Positions 32,482 to 45,067 of a stretch of 64,000 nucleotides of DNA are shown in pieces. Location of the stretch: contig JAIOJX010000025.1 in NCBI GenBank assembly GCA_022376925.1, positions 6,169,141 to 6,233,140 on the forward strand, written 5' to 3'. Source of the stretch: Tragulus kanchil. Lineage: Eukaryota > Chordata > Mammalia > Artiodactyla > Tragulidae. A program made the position numbers and the translations under genes. Every line of letters begins with the position of its first letter. Positions within the stretch are counted from its first letter, which is position 1. The notes beneath the pieces were generated by a model. The model was not told the origin of the DNA and searched no databases. It saw only the letters and a program-made list of their open reading frames with translations.

Positions 32482-34851
32482 TTGTGCCCTTTAGTTCAGA
32501 GAATCTATTACTTTGGTCTTCTAAGAATTTTCAAAAGTTAATATCATGGAATGGTAGACCAGAACAAAGGCAGTGAGTGCCTCTGCTTGTAAGAGAGCCA
32601 TGAGAGCCTCATTGGTAATTGTCTCCTGGCAGTGGTAGCCTTGAGAAAGCACTGATTTGTAGAAGAGGATGAGACTTGGAAGAAAGAAGCATCCTGTGGA
32701 GTCTGGTGGTGAAAGGATAGAAGAAAGCAGGCTGTGGAAATTAAACCTTATAAAAGCAAAATCAGAAGATACAACAACCTTGAACACACCAACAAGCAAA
32801 AAAAAAAAAAAAAAAGGTATTTATCAGCAAAAGGAGGGTCCTCTTGAGCTAAGAAACTTAGTAAGACATTCTCAGCGAGTCTATAAAGAGATACCTATTA
32901 TTGCCAATCCATGAAATGATTATAAAATGTACAGTTGACAACTACTAAGAAATACAAGAAGAAAAACAGTGAAAACCGACAAATGCTGAGCCAAATATTC
33001 TCTCTAAAAAAAAAATCAAACAGGAAGTACAGGAAAACTGTAATAAAATGGCTATTCCAACAAGCATTAAACATCTCTAAAGAAGCATTTTTAGGGTCCT
33101 TAAATCATGCATTCAAGAAAATCCAGGACGGAAGTGAGCAAAAGTACAACGTAAGATGAGATATGATCAAATTCAGGAAAGAAAATTGAAAAAAAAAAAA
33201 AAGATGAAAAGTATCTCATAGGTGCAGGCCAAATTACAAGGTATCCAAGGGAGCACAGATTTGACTACAAGTCTCATGAGAGATTTTGAGTTAAGGAACA
33301 AAAATAAAATGAAATAAATATGAAAGAAAGTGCTTGATGTAGAACAACAAAAAAAATAAATCCAGTACAGACTTGATTTTTCTGAATAAGAAAAATAAAA
33401 CAATGAATTAGAACTACCGGTAAAACTATACAGTAAAAAAAATGAAATCTTGATCTTATTGTTGAACGTCCCCACCTCTGCCACCGCCATATACCTTCCA
33501 TATATACAGAGTTTAGTAAAACCATTTGGTTTTAAGAATTTGCCCCCTTGGGGGTAAAGAAAATACCAAGAAACTTACAAAGTTTCTTGACTTAAACAAA
33601 GAAGAAAAAAATGACACAGCATTTTAAAAATAATGAGAAAAATAAATTTTCTTCAACTAATTGTGCCCTTTAGTTCAGAGAATCTATTACTTTGGTCTTC
33701 TAAGAATTTTCAAAAGTGAATATCATGGAATGGTAGACCAGAACAAAGGCAGTGAGTGCCTCTGCTTGTAAGAGAGCCATGAGAGCCTCATTGGTAATTG
33801 TCTCCTGGCAGTGGTAGCCTTGAGAAAGCACTGATTTGTAGAAGAGGATGAGACTTGGAAGAAAGAAGCATCCTGTGGAGTCTGGTGGTGAAAGGATAGA
33901 AGAAAGCAGGCTGTGGAAATTAAACCTTATAAAAGCAAAATCAGAAGATACAACAACCTTGAACACACCAACAAGCAAAAAAAAAAAAAAAAAAAGGTAT
34001 TTATCAGCAAAAGGAGGGTCCTCTTGAGCTAAGAAACTTAGTAAGACATTCTCAGCGAGTCTATAAAGAGATACCTATTATTGCCAATCCATGAAATGAT
34101 TATAAAATGTACAGTTGACAACTACTAAGAAATACAAGAAGAAAAACAGTGAAAACCGACAAATGCTGAACCAAATATTCTCTCTAAAAAAAAAATCAAA
34201 CAGGAAGTACAGGAAAACTGTAATAAAATGGCTATTCCAACAAGCATTAAACATCTCTAAAGAAGCATTTTTAGGGTCCTTAAATCATGCATTCAAGAAA
34301 ATCCAGGATGGAAGTGAGCAAAAGTACAACGTAAGATGAGATATGATCAAATTCAGGAAAGAAAATTGAAAAAAAAAAAAAGATAAAAAGTATCTCATAG
34401 GTGCAGGCCAAATTACAAGGTATCCAAGGGAGCACAGATTTGACTACAAGTCTCATGAGAGATTTTGAGTTAAGGAACAAAAATAAAATGAAATAAATAT
34501 GAAAGAAAGTGCTTGATGTAGAACAACAAAAAAAATAAATCCAGTACAGACTTGATTTTTCTGAATAAGAAAAATAAAACAATGAATTAGAACTACCGGT
34601 AAAACTATACAGTAAAAAAAATGAAATCTTGATCTTATTGTTGAACGTCCCCACCTCTGCCACCGCCATATACCTTCCATATATACAGAGTTTAGTAAAA
34701 CCATTTGGTTTTTAAGAATTTGCCCCCTTGGGGGTAAAGAAAATACCAAGAAACTTACAAAGTTTCTTGACTTAAACAAAGAAGAAAAAAATGACACAGC
34801 ATTTTAAAAATAATGAGGAAAATATGAGTAAAGAATCTTGTCTTCAACTAA
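32482..34851. repeat. Tandem duplication 9, period 1179 bases
   Basis: Copy A is 32482-33660 and copy B is 33661-34851. Copy A's end (gagaaaaataaattttcttcaactaa) is a garbled counterpart of copy B's end (gaggaaaatatgagtaaag...cttcaactaag). Scattered substitutions exist (ctgagcc/ctgaacc, gacgg/gatgg, gatgaaa/gataaaa), along with A-run differences. The long minus-strand frames (up to 129 residues) are AT-rich and present in both copies. Confidence 0.93.
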
Positions 34852-34859
34852 GCTGTTTT

Positions 34860-35515
34860 ACCTGTATCAAAACTAAAGGAAGCTTTGGCAAAAGGACTGC
34901 TGATGAGTATTAAAATAGTAGATCTAAGAATATATTCAAGATTAAAACAAAAGCGAGAACAAGTGTGAAAAAGTATTATCTAAATATGGGTTCTGACAAA
35001 ATAAAAGAAATTTTAAATGTTGTAGGAGAAGGTCAAATGTAAAATATAGAATAAGTTCATTGCTGCATAGATTATAGATAGGAGTCAAAGTAGCATTTAA
35101 ATCTAACAAACGAGAGAGGATAAATCTAATCAAGGAAGAGAAAAGATCAAGGGAATCTTAAAAGTTATTAGCATAGAATTAAGCAACTTCTAGAATTAAA
35201 ATACAAGCTTTTCTACATGCAAAAAAGTACTAAAATTAAGCAAAGGAGACAGATTCAAGTAGAGAAAGAGTAAATCTAAAATTAATATCAAAAAGTAAGA
35301 CAGAATTGAGAACAAACATGTTGATCATGTCAACAAATGTAGATGGACTTAACTCAGCTGTTTAATGAACAATATTTTGAACATGGCTCACAAAGCAAAA
35401 CCTATCTCTGAGCAGAGAAGAAAAACACTCCAAAAGCAAATGATCCTGAGAGGCTCAAAGTAAGGGATTGGACTAACAGTCAAATAAAAACTGTAGGAAC
35501 CCCAGGGTTGAGATC
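34860..35515 (+). mobile_element. Old L1 fossil around the ORF2 N-terminal region
   Basis: 'aatgtagatggacttaactc', followed by 'ggctcacaaagcaaaacc' and 'gaggctcaaagtaagggattgga', resemble the start of L1 ORF2 (normally N-V-N-G-L-N...) from an ancient subfamily, broken by stops and frameshifts. The upstream A-rich part of duplication 9 may belong to the same fossil, but I could not confirm it. Confidence 0.45.
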
Positions 35516-35533
35516 AGCAAGGTAGAATTTGGG

Positions 35534-35643
35534 TTGTTGTTCAGCCACTCAGTCGTGTCCGACTCTTTGAGACCCCACAGACTGCAATACTCCAGGTTTC
35601 TCTGTTCTTCAGTATCTCCCTGAGTTCGCTCAAACTCGGGTGC
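35534..35643. mobile_element. Bov-A/BovB-related fragment
   Basis: 'ttgttgttcagccactcagtcgtgtccgactctttgagacccc', then 'ctctgttcttcagtatctccctgagttcgctcaaactc', match the BovB-derived sequence seen in ruminant ART2/Bov-A repeats. This supports a ruminant source and is the only BovB-type piece noticed. Confidence 0.75.
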
Positions 35644-36131
35644 AAAGTATTAAATGAGACAAGTTAATACTCTCTGAAGTTAACTGAATGTAAATACCCT
35701 TGATTGAAAAATGTCAGAAAACATTAAGCCTCAGACGGTATCTAAACATCAAGTCTCACTTATAAAATAATCCTCAGAATTGATCTTGACTTATTCTGTT
35801 TCAGTAATAGGCAGATATTCATAAATTATATAGCACATATGAATTTAACTTTTTTTCTTAAAGCCCTGTTAATATATGAAGAAACAATCTCTTTAAACAA
35901 TCATTAATCCACAAAAACAAAGACAAATGGGAGAGGAGACAGTTTAGATAAATTATTTTCAATCAATTTTTGGAAAAAATAAAAGCAGAAGACACGAATT
36001 GACTGACTGGAGCAGAGTTAAAACCCATTGTGTTTAGATAGAGAGGCTGCCAAGAAGTGAGGCCAATTTGCTCTGCATAGAATCTCTGAGGCTGAGCACT
36101 TAAAAGGACTGAAGAAAAAACTGAAACCAGG
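35644..36131. other. Unassigned single-copy sequence
   Basis: AT-rich non-coding DNA between duplications 9 and 10; nothing recognised. Confidence 0.4.
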
Positions 36132-36910
36132 GAACTGATTCAGGATTTGTTTTGGGAGGATTTGAAGCCCTGAGGTCTCCTCTCATGAGAACCTGGGCAA
36201 CCAGGCAACTATGTTAATACCCAGGCATGCGCACAGGCTGATTCTTTTGGGAAGGTAAAATCCAAAGCCTCTGGACTCAGGGAGGAGAGGCATCAAAGAG
36301 GTCTGGGGTCCGGGGGAGGCAGTGCATGAAAAATCTACATAGTAAGTAAACTGTAAATAGCCTGAGATCACTTCCCTCCCTTTTGCTCTAAATAGTATAG
36401 TCATTCATGTGTCTCAAGACTACCAGTTGGAAAAAACCTTACTAGAAAAGCTGAACAGCCAGAAAAGACCAACAATTACACGTTCTGAGGTAGTAACGAA
36501 AGTTCTAGGAAAAAGACTGCCCTTTTGGCCAAAGAGTAACAGTCCAAATTGGAGAGAATGACAGAGAACTCAGTAAGTGAGGATGTTAGAAAAAAAAAGT
36601 TGGCAGGGTTGACCTTAGGGCCAATACTCAGGGATTTTTCTCACTTTGTGAGAAGGGCTTCTAGAAAGACGACCAACTGAAGTGGCAGAGCAACTTTAAC
36701 TCCAATAAGGGACAGTATTCTTAGGAAAGACATTTTGACCATACAGTACTACTTGGTTGAACAGTGAATAATGTCTGGAACAATAATAACAATTTGGAAA
36801 AATTATTCTGGAGGTAAGGTAAACATATTATTTTGCTTGAGTGCATTGTTAAGTATAAAGCAAAAGTTTTAAGTTTTTCTGTACTTTCACTCAACATTCT
36901 GCTTTTAGGA

Positions 36911-37187
36911 TTTTTTTTTTTTTTTTTGGCCACTTCTAATGGTCTTTCATTTATCTATTTTCATCCGTCTTCATTTTTTGGCCTGTGTGGGCCTCCCATC
37001 CCAGTGGCCTCTTTCGCTGCAGAGCACCGGCTCTGGGCGCATGTGCTCCAGAGCTCCCGCTGTGTAGTTGGACACATCAGTCCAACTGCTCCGTGGCACG
37101 TGGGATCTTCCCAGGCCAGGGATTGATCCGGCGTCGCTTGCACTGCAAGGCGGTGTCCTTACTTACTGGACCACCAGGGAAGCCCCA
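36911..37187 (-). mobile_element. CHR-like SINE, intermediate 3' end
   Basis: Target-site duplication 'cttttagga' at 36902-36910 and 37188-37196. The A-tail (T-run on the plus strand) follows directly after the 'gaagtggcc' motif on the minus strand. This copy therefore ends where the C-rich extension of other copies begins. The identical copy lies at 38012-38288. Confidence 0.88.
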
Positions 37188-38011
37188 CTTTTAGGAATTT
37201 ATCCTAGGAAAACAGCAGTGAATGTGCACAAAGAACTGATTCAGGATTTGTTTTGGGAGGATTTGAAGCCCTGAGGTCTCCTCTCATGAGAACCTGGGCA
37301 ACCAGGCAACTATGTTAATACCCAGGCATGCGCACAGGCTGATTCTTTTGGGAAGGTAAAATCCAAAGCCTCTGGACTCAGGGAGGAGAGGCATCAAAGA
37401 GGTCTGGGGTCCGGGGGAGGCAGTGCATGAAAAATCTACATAGTAAGTAAACTGTAAATAGCCTGAGATCACTTCCCTCCCTTTTGCTCTAAATAGTATA
37501 GTCATTCATGTGTCTCAAGACTACCAGTTGGAAAAAACCTTACTAGAAAAGCTGAACAGCCAGAAAAGACCAACAATTACACGTTCTGAGGTAGTAACGA
37601 AAGTTCTAGGAAAAAGACTGCCCTTTTGGCCAAAGAGTAACAGTCCAAATTGGAGAGAATGACAGAGAACTCAGTAAGTGAGGATGTTAGAAAAAAAAAG
37701 TTGGCAGGGTTGACCTTAGGGCCAATACTCAGGGATTTTTCTCACTTTGTGAGAAGGGCTTCTAGAAAGACGACCAACTGAAGTGGCAGAGCAACTTTAA
37801 CTCCAATAAGGGACAGTATTCTTAGGAAAGACATTTTGACCATACAGTACTACTTGGTTGAACAGTGAATAATGTCTGGAACAATAATAACAATTTGGAA
37901 AAATTATTCTGGAGGTAAGGTAAACATATTATTTTGCTTGAGTGCATTGTTAAGTATAAAGCAAAAGTTTTAAGTTTTTCTGTACTTTCACTCAACATTC
38001 TGCTTTTAGGA

Positions 38012-38288
38012 TTTTTTTTTTTTTTTTTGGCCACTTCTAATGGTCTTTCATTTATCTATTTTCATCCGTCTTCATTTTTTGGCCTGTGTGGGCCTCCCAT
38101 CCCAGTGGCCTCTTTCGCTGCAGAGCACCGGCTCTGGGCGCATGTGCTCCAGAGCTCCCGCTGTGTAGTTGGACACATCAGTCCAACTGCTCCGTGGCAC
38201 GTGGGATCTTCCCAGGCCAGGGATTGATCCGGCGTCGCTTGCACTGCAAGGCGGTGTCCTTACTTACTGGACCACCAGGGAAGCCCCA
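38012..38288 (-). mobile_element. CHR-like SINE, duplicate of the 36911 copy
   Basis: Identical in sequence and flanks to the SINE at 36911, carried by duplication 10. Two SINEs sharing one target site cannot be separate insertions. Confidence 0.88.
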
Positions 38289-38470
38289 CTTTTAGGAATT
38301 TATCCTAGGAAAACAGCAGTGAATGTGCACAAAGATTTTAAATATAAGTATGTCTGTTGCAGTGTTGTTCCTATACTGAAAGATTCAATACAACCTAAGT
38401 GTCTCAGATAGGGAATCAGTTAAGTCAGTAGTGACATGACTAATAACTGGATAATATAGAAATGAATTTT

Positions 38471-38743
38471 TTAATATGAATTTTTAAAAATTTTGACCTC
38501 TTTTTATTGGCTTTTTATTTATTTGTTTTCATCCATCTTTATTCTTCGGCCTGTGTGGGCCTCCCATTGCAGTGGCCTCTCTCGTTGCAAAGCATCTGCT
38601 CTGGGCACATGCGATCCAGAGCACTGGCTCCTACTTGGATATACCGCTCTGTTGCACATGGGATCTTCCTGGGCCAGGGATTGAACCGGTGCCCCTTGTA
38701 CTGCAAGGCGGACTCTTTACCCACTGGACCACCAGGGAAGCCC
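38471..38743 (-). mobile_element. CHR-like SINE, older short form
   Basis: Target-site duplication of 14 bases with 13 matching (tagaaatgaatttt, 38457-38470; tagaaatgaatatt, 38744-38757). It lacks the C-rich 3' extension and ends in 'aaaaagccaataaaaagagg' on the minus strand, like the copy at 929-1240. CpG decay is moderate. Confidence 0.88.
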
Positions 38744-38785
38744 TAGAAATGAATATTTACTTGGGAAAATATCATATACCTACTT

Positions 38786-41038
38786 CAAAATTTTCAAAAG
38801 CAATCTTTTCTCTCTAGTCTCATTTTTAAAGAGAAAGATAAAAAAGAAGTAGAGAGGGATCTGAAGACTTCAATCAGTAGTTATTTCAGGTATTAGGACC
38901 GAATTGAGTTTTCTTTTCTTTCTTTTCATCTGTATGTGCAAACCCTAACACCTTCTGCATAAATGCAGCAACTTCTAGAGTTGCCACACGCAGAAAGACC
39001 TGACTTATAACTCATATTTTAATGTTATAATTACAAAATAGAAACTGTTTTCAAAAAGAAAGAAAAACACAAGGAGAATAAGAAGATGGCATGGTGGCTG
39101 TTTAATTTCTAATGGTCAGAGAAATATTCTGCTTAGCAGAGGAGTAGAGTCACCTTTTAGGCTAAATTAGTCTCCCCAGAAATTAAGTAAATATTTCAAG
39201 GCATTTACCACAGGCTACTCAGCATGATCAGCTCTTTTCCTATAAAGAGCAGCTAAGCTTTTTGGGAGGTAAGACACAGAAGCTAATTGGAAATAACCAA
39301 GAATCACATACTGAAGTTAACTTTTCTGTGTAGCTTGTAATCTACTCTAAATTTAGATATAAAAGAGAAAGGACTGTCCAAGCTGCATCAAATATTAGTT
39401 GTAAATCTTATTATGAATATGGTACCCGAAGAGTGTCATATTCAAATACTGATAATAACAAGATAGCAGTGTGAAACTCATCTAAGTTTTGTCTCTAGTG
39501 TTTGCATTTTCCTTCCTATTTATATTCTAAACTAAATAACGTGTGATATAGTACAGAGTAAAATTAAAAAAAAATTAAAAGGCAAATCATCCAAATGATT
39601 GGAGTCCTTAAATAAATTTTGTTTCATTTTTTAATGTGGTGATTTTCCTGCAATAATTGAAAATATTGAGCTGGTAATATGAGGATAATAATGGAACTTA
39701 CACACTTGAAACAATGAAAATAATTGTGTTTGGAAAGCTGATGTCTCCAGCTTAGAAATATTTCCTAGATCAGAAACGGAAAATTGATTCTCTATTGCAG
39801 TTGTCTAGCAAAGTGAGGTGATGTGACTTAATTGCAATCCTTGCTAACAGAACAATGCATTCAGAATATAAAGTGAAAACAGCATGTCAGTATAAAATCA
39901 ACAAATGAAATTATAAAATCCAAAATTTTCAAAAGCAATCTTTTCTCTCTAGTCTCATTTTTAAAGAGAAAGATAAAAGAAGTAGAGAGGGATCTGAAGA
40001 CTTCAATCAGTAGTTATTTCAGGTATTAGGACCGAATTGAGTTTTCTTTTCTTTCTTTTCATCTGTATGTGCAAACCCTAACACCTTCTGCATAAATGCA
40101 GCAACTTCTAGAGTTGCCACACGCAGAAAGACCTGACTTATAACTCATATTTTAATGTTATAATTACAAAATAGAAACTGTTTTCAAAAAGAAAGAAAAA
40201 CACAAGGAGAATAAGAAGATGGCATGGTGGCTGTTTAATTTCTAATGGTCAGAGAAATATTCTGCTTAGCAGAGGAGTAGAGTCACCTTTTAGGCTAAAT
40301 TAGTCTCCCCAGAAATTAAGTAAATATTTCAAGGCATTTACCACAGGCTACTCAGCATGATCAGCTCTTTTCCTATAAAGAGCAGCTAAGCTTTTGGCAG
40401 GTAAGACACAGAAGCTAATTGGAAATAACCAAGAATCACATACTGAAGTTAACTTTTCTGTGTAGCTTGTAATCTACTCTAAATTTAGATATAAAAGAGA
40501 AAGGACTGTCCAAGCTGCATCAAATATTAGTTGTAAATCTTATTATGAATATGGTACCCGAAGAGTGTCATATTCAAATACTGATAATAACAAGATAGCA
40601 GTGTGAAACTCATCTAAGTTTTGTCTCTAGTGTTTGCATTTTCCTTCCTATTTATATTCTAAACTAAATAACGTGTGATATAGTACAGAGTAAAATTAAA
40701 AAATTAAAAGGCAAATCATCCAAATGATTGGAGTCCTTAAATAAATTTTGTTTCATTTTTTAATGTGGTGATTTTCCTGCAATAATTGAAAATATTGAGC
40801 TGGTAATATGAGGATAATAATGGAACTTACACACTTGAAACAATGAAAATAATTGTGTTTGGAAAGCTGATGTCTCCAGCTTAGAAATATTTCCTAGATC
40901 AGAAACGGAAAATTGATTCTCTATTGCAGTTGTCTAGCAAAGTGAGGTGATGTGACTTAATTGCAATCCTTGCTAACAGAACAATGCATTCAGAATATAA
41001 AGTGAAAACAGCATGTCAGTATAAAAATCAACAAATGA
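38786..41038. repeat. Tandem duplication 11, offset about 1135 bases
   Basis: Copy A is 38786-39908 and copy B is 39921-41038, with a 12-base garbled spacer. Copies differ in three A-runs (near 38838, 39566 and 41023) and one t-run/g-c difference near 39258/40393. No named repeat lies inside. Confidence 0.93.
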
Positions 41039-42496
41039 TATAAATGACTAAAAGCAGGGAATACAATTTTATTTCAAACATTATGAACATAACCTCCCTA
41101 CTTTCTAAAGTAAAATGCAAGTTTGAACAGAGACATATGTGATATTTGAAGTATTAATAGAAGCCTACCAGCAATGAGAAAACCCAGTTCACCAAGGGTA
41201 TTACACTTAAATTTTCAATTTATATGAAGGAATAAAAGAGAAAAGTCCAAACCAAAATCAAATCAAATTTTCCAAATTCGTCTCTTCATTTTTCTGTATT
41301 CTTTCCTCACTCAGTGTTTTGATAGAATGAGTGGCATAAAGAGAGTTGTGACTTTTTTATTTCTAAATTGTCCTGAAAACTGAAATTTTGTTAACCCATC
41401 GTGTTACTTGCCTTTGAACCACATCAAATTCAAGCCACAAAAACGAAATGTACTGCTTTAGAAGGGCCCCTGTATTCAATTTAATTACCACATCGGAACA
41501 CATTGCTGTTAGCTTAAACTCTGAAGGCTTTTGCAAACTTAAAAAAAAAAAAAAACAACTCTTAAGAGCTGCCACACACACACAGATCAGACTTTTAATT
41601 CATTCAGCGGGCTGTATGTTGTTTGCATCCTATCTGGGACCTAGTTAGAACTCCAAGTGAGTTCTGTGCCTCATAATTAACACCAAAGATGTTTCCATTG
41701 AGGTCAAATCTGGCAGATTCAGTCTCCAGATACACAAATTTTATGCTGAGAGATAGTACCAGTTCTTCCCAGATAACTGACCGGTAGTTCCTTTGGAGAA
41801 TTCTTTCCTGGTATTCTTTCTAACACATTAGTAGGAACTTCTAGCACAATAGTAGGAACTTTACGAGTGCTTGTTGCATTGAATCAAAGAGTTATGTAGG
41901 CATTAAGTATTAAAAACATTCAGAATAAAAAAATACTGTAGATATCTTCATGGGCATGTTACTTATGTTGGGCCTTAGAAAATGGAAAGTTTATGTTCAT
42001 CCCATGGGTGTTGTTTGGATGGAAAAAGCTTTTCCAAAATGTACTTTATGGAATCTGGCTGAAAACACAAGTTTTACAAAAGCCCTCTGTCGTAAATTCT
42101 CTGTGAATGTATCCACTCAATAAAAGTTACTCTTATGTAATACATTATACATAAACACATGGTCAAGATGCTACTTTCTTATTTTAGAAAGAGAAAACAC
42201 TTAATTAGACTGTTGTCTAGAAACCCAGAGTAACTTTGATGTTTATTAGTTTGAAGAACTATAATTTCTGGAAACTCGACAAATTTGTCTCATGAATTTT
42301 AATACTGAAACTATTTAAATTAAAGCGTGACTAAGAATTAGTAAAATTTATGAGAAAAAAAATAGATGGTGATCTGTGAGGTTCAGTGAGTCATGAAAAT
42401 ACATATTCAGCATTTCAAAATTAATTTCTCTTTTATCTGACAAAACAATGTGAATGGATAGAAAATATGTCTGTCTGAGAAAGTTAATGATACCAT
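41039..42496. other. Unassigned single-copy sequence
   Basis: AT-rich non-coding DNA with an A-run at 41540-41554. Open frames of 66-72 residues on both strands overlap each other at 41363-41648 and carry no signature. Confidence 0.45.
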
Positions 42497-42509
42497 TAGC
42501 TTCCCTCTT

Positions 42510-42814
42510 TTTGGGGGGGGGCGGGGGTCGGGTTGAGGAGGGAGGGGAGCGGGCGGGCCACTTCTATTGGTCTTTCATTTCTCTGTGTTCATCCGTCTTT
42601 CTTCTTTGGCTCCTGCGGGCCTCCCATCGCGGTGGCATCTGTTGTCGCAGAGCGTCAGCTCTGGGCGCATGCGCTCCAGAGCTCCGGCTCGGTGATTGGA
42701 TGCATCAGTCCAGCCGCTCCGCGGCACGTGGGATCTTCCCAGGCCAGGGATCCAACCGGCGCCCCTTGCACTGCAAGGCGGTGTCCTTAGCCACTGGACC
42801 ACCAGGGGAAGCCC
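42510..42814 (-). mobile_element. Young CHR-like SINE lacking a clear A-tail
   Basis: Perfect 13-base target-site duplication (tagcttccctctt) at 42497-42509 and 42815-42827. CpGs are largely intact. The C-rich 3' extension is present, but on the minus strand it ends in 'ccgccccccccccaaaaa', with almost no (AAAT)n tail. The 132-residue plus-strand frame is antisense SINE. Confidence 0.92.
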
Positions 42815-42827
42815 TAGCTTCCCTCTT

Positions 42828-43618
42828 AACCATGTGGACAGCAACTGTATAATGGGCCTTTATTCCGCCCTTCCACATGAGTTTAATTTAGAGTCCAGTA
42901 AGAAGCAGGTTAAAAATGGAGGCCAAAAGAATTGTAAAAAAGCTGATGATATCATAAAAATGATTATTTTAACTCTTGCTTACTGCATAGTCTTGCTCCA
43001 ACTAAAACATCTGCCTATCACCCCATAAACGTCCTGATCTTCCCTTTATGAGAAAAAAAGTGAAGCTTTAAGGGACCTGTAACAGTCAGCAGTTGTTTGG
43101 GAGTCCAATACTGCATTTGGAGGGAAGTGTACTGTTCATGTGGCAAAAAACCCTATTGTTTAATTTTCTTTAAGTCCACCAGTGTTTTACTTAAAAACAT
43201 TCAAATGCTTTGAACATGGGAAAAGACACAGGAGTTACTTCAGAGTATCTGAAACCAGTATATTGTTCCCAGAAGGCAATGCGTAACAGAGATTGTTATG
43301 ACCACATTCAATACATAGGATGAACAAGTGCTAACATGAATGAGTTGATGCCAGGTAACGGGGGTACATTATGAGTATTTAACATTCATTTTATTCTATT
43401 GAGATTACATCTACTTGAGTCTAAAATGAATCATAACAGCTTTCCCTGCTAGGTACTCATTATACTTTTCTGAATAGATTATTAAAAAATACGTTTCTTA
43501 AAATAAACATTAGGACAGGGGGAAAAAATCTGCTTTAGAAAAATTCAAATGAGAAACTGGTCTTATTAAAGAACATCAAAGCCAGGATGACCCCAGGATG
43601 ATACGTTGAGTGGGACTG
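42828..43618. other. Unassigned single-copy sequence
   Basis: No repeat or exon recognised. Confidence 0.4.
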
Positions 43619-43815
43619 TTTTTTTTTTCTTCTTGTTTTTTGATGTGGACCATTTCTTTTCAAGTCTGTATTGAATTTGTTACAATATAGCTTCTGGTTT
43701 ACGTTTGGTTTTTTGGCCTTGAGGCACGTGAGAGCTGAGTTCCCTGACCAGAGCTCAAGTCTGCACCCCTTGCTTGGAAGCTGAAATCTTAACCTCTAGA
43801 CTTTCAGGGAAGTCC
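43619..43815 (-). mobile_element. CHR-1-type SINE, diverged
   Basis: Reading left to right: 'caagtctgtattgaatttgttacaatatagcttctggttt', 'ggccttgaggcacgtgagagc', 'agttccctgacca' and 'aacctctagactttcagggaagtcc'. This is the reversed order of the CHR-1-type cetartiodactyl SINE, with its tRNA head at the right end. It is older than the CpG-rich copies nearby. Confidence 0.78.
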
Positions 43816-44717
43816 TCAGGGTTGTTTTTTAAACAACAGGCTTTGATATTCTATTAACAAGAAAGATAAAAACCATGAAATATTGTATTGACTTTAATAG
43901 TTTCTCTCTGGGATCAAAGTTGTTTCCACTGCTCCTTTACTTTAAAAAGAAGTTTGGTATGACAACCATGATACTAGTGTGTCACCTTCATTAGGTGGAA
44001 AATTTTACCCTTGCAGAACCTAAAATGATTCAAATAGAAAGGAGCTGGTTCAGGAGAGGAGGGGAAGAGGACGAGCACTCACTACTTGGTTCTCACCCCG
44101 TGGCCTCTCATTGCCCACCTTTCTTCTGTCTTTCTCTCCTCCCCTGAGATGACAGAGTGGACTGCATCATTTGCATCATCCATTCATCCTTCTTCTGGAC
44201 CCCAAGTCACATACACCAAAAATGTTAACCAGAAAACCATCCCATGAGCACTTGAAATTATTGCTAAAGGACCCATCTATCTCATTTTTTTTTAGAAATA
44301 CAAAAATCTACTATTGCAGAAAAAAAATAGGTTAACTACTGAATTCTGAGTAATTTTCATCATGGGTAAATGGAGAGAATCTAAACATTAATTTGGGTTG
44401 CTGCGGAGAGAAGGCAATAGAATGGGACTCAGGAGCTTAGAGTCCTCGTAATTCTCCACATGGAAGAAAATGGTGGGTATGTTGGGGAGGAGTGGTGGTG
44501 GTGGGGTAATCCCTACTTTTTTGCATCATGCTTATATTAAAGGAAAATCTTCTTAGGATATACAAAGATATGTAAGGTATATATATCTACAAAACACAGA
44601 AACAATATATTTGTCTGCTTTGCTTGCTTCCTTCCTTCCTTCCTCCTTTTTCCTTTCCTCTCTTTCATTCATTTCTTTTTAAACTGGTAAAATTTGAAAA
44701 TACAGACCTTTGCTACC
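43816..44717. other. Unassigned sequence with CT-rich tract
   Basis: No named repeat apart from a pyrimidine-rich simple tract at about 44613-44675 (TTCC units). Slightly GC-richer around 44050-44170. Confidence 0.45.
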
Positions 44718-44732
44718 AAAAGAGAATGGGGT

Positions 44733-45052
44733 GCTTCCCCTGGTGGTCCAGTGGGTAAGGACACCGCCTTGCAGGGCAAGGGGCGCTGGTTTGATCCCTG
44801 GCCTGGGAAGATCCCACGTGCCGCGGAGCGGCTGGACCAATGTGTCCAATTACCGAGCCGGAGCTCTGGAGCGCATGCGCCCAGAGCCGGCGCTCTGCAA
44901 CAACAGACGCCACCGCGATGGGAAGCCCGCAGGAGCCAAAGAACAAAGACAGATGAACATAGAGAAATGAAAGACCAATAGAAGTGGCCCGCCTGCTCCC
45001 CTCCCTCCCCAATCCGACCCCCGCCCAAAATATAAAATAAATAAATAAATAA
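44733..45052 (+). mobile_element. Young CHR-like SINE, intact reference copy
   Basis: Perfect 15-base target-site duplication (aaaagagaatggggt) at 44718-44732 and 45053-45067. The head contains an A-box-like 'tggtccagtggg' and a B-box-like 'ggtttgatccc', the internal RNA polymerase III promoter of tRNA-derived SINEs. Then come a CpG-rich body (ccgagccggagctctgga, gcgcatgcgcccagagcc), the C-rich 3' extension (about 44988-45026) and an (AAAT)n tail. It is the best-preserved copy in the window. Confidence 0.94.
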
Positions 45053-45067
45053 AAAAGAGAATGGGGT

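Larger units (their letters stand above)
36132..38334. repeat. Tandem duplication 10, period 1101 bases
   Basis: Copy A is 36132-37232 and copy B is 37233-38334, abutting, with 'ga' shared at the breakpoint. I saw no substitution between the copies apart from a possible one-base T-run difference. Each copy contains the same CHR-like SINE with the same target-site duplication. Confidence 0.95.

Noticed and set aside
33173..34797. Long minus-strand frames of 83-129 residues, F/S-rich
   Set aside because: They come from A-rich DNA read in reverse, appear in both copies of duplication 9, and change length with a one-base A-run difference.
44733..44810. A tRNA gene
   Set aside because: The A-box and B-box resemblance belongs to the tRNA-derived SINE head; there is no complete cloverleaf and a SINE body follows with target-site duplications.
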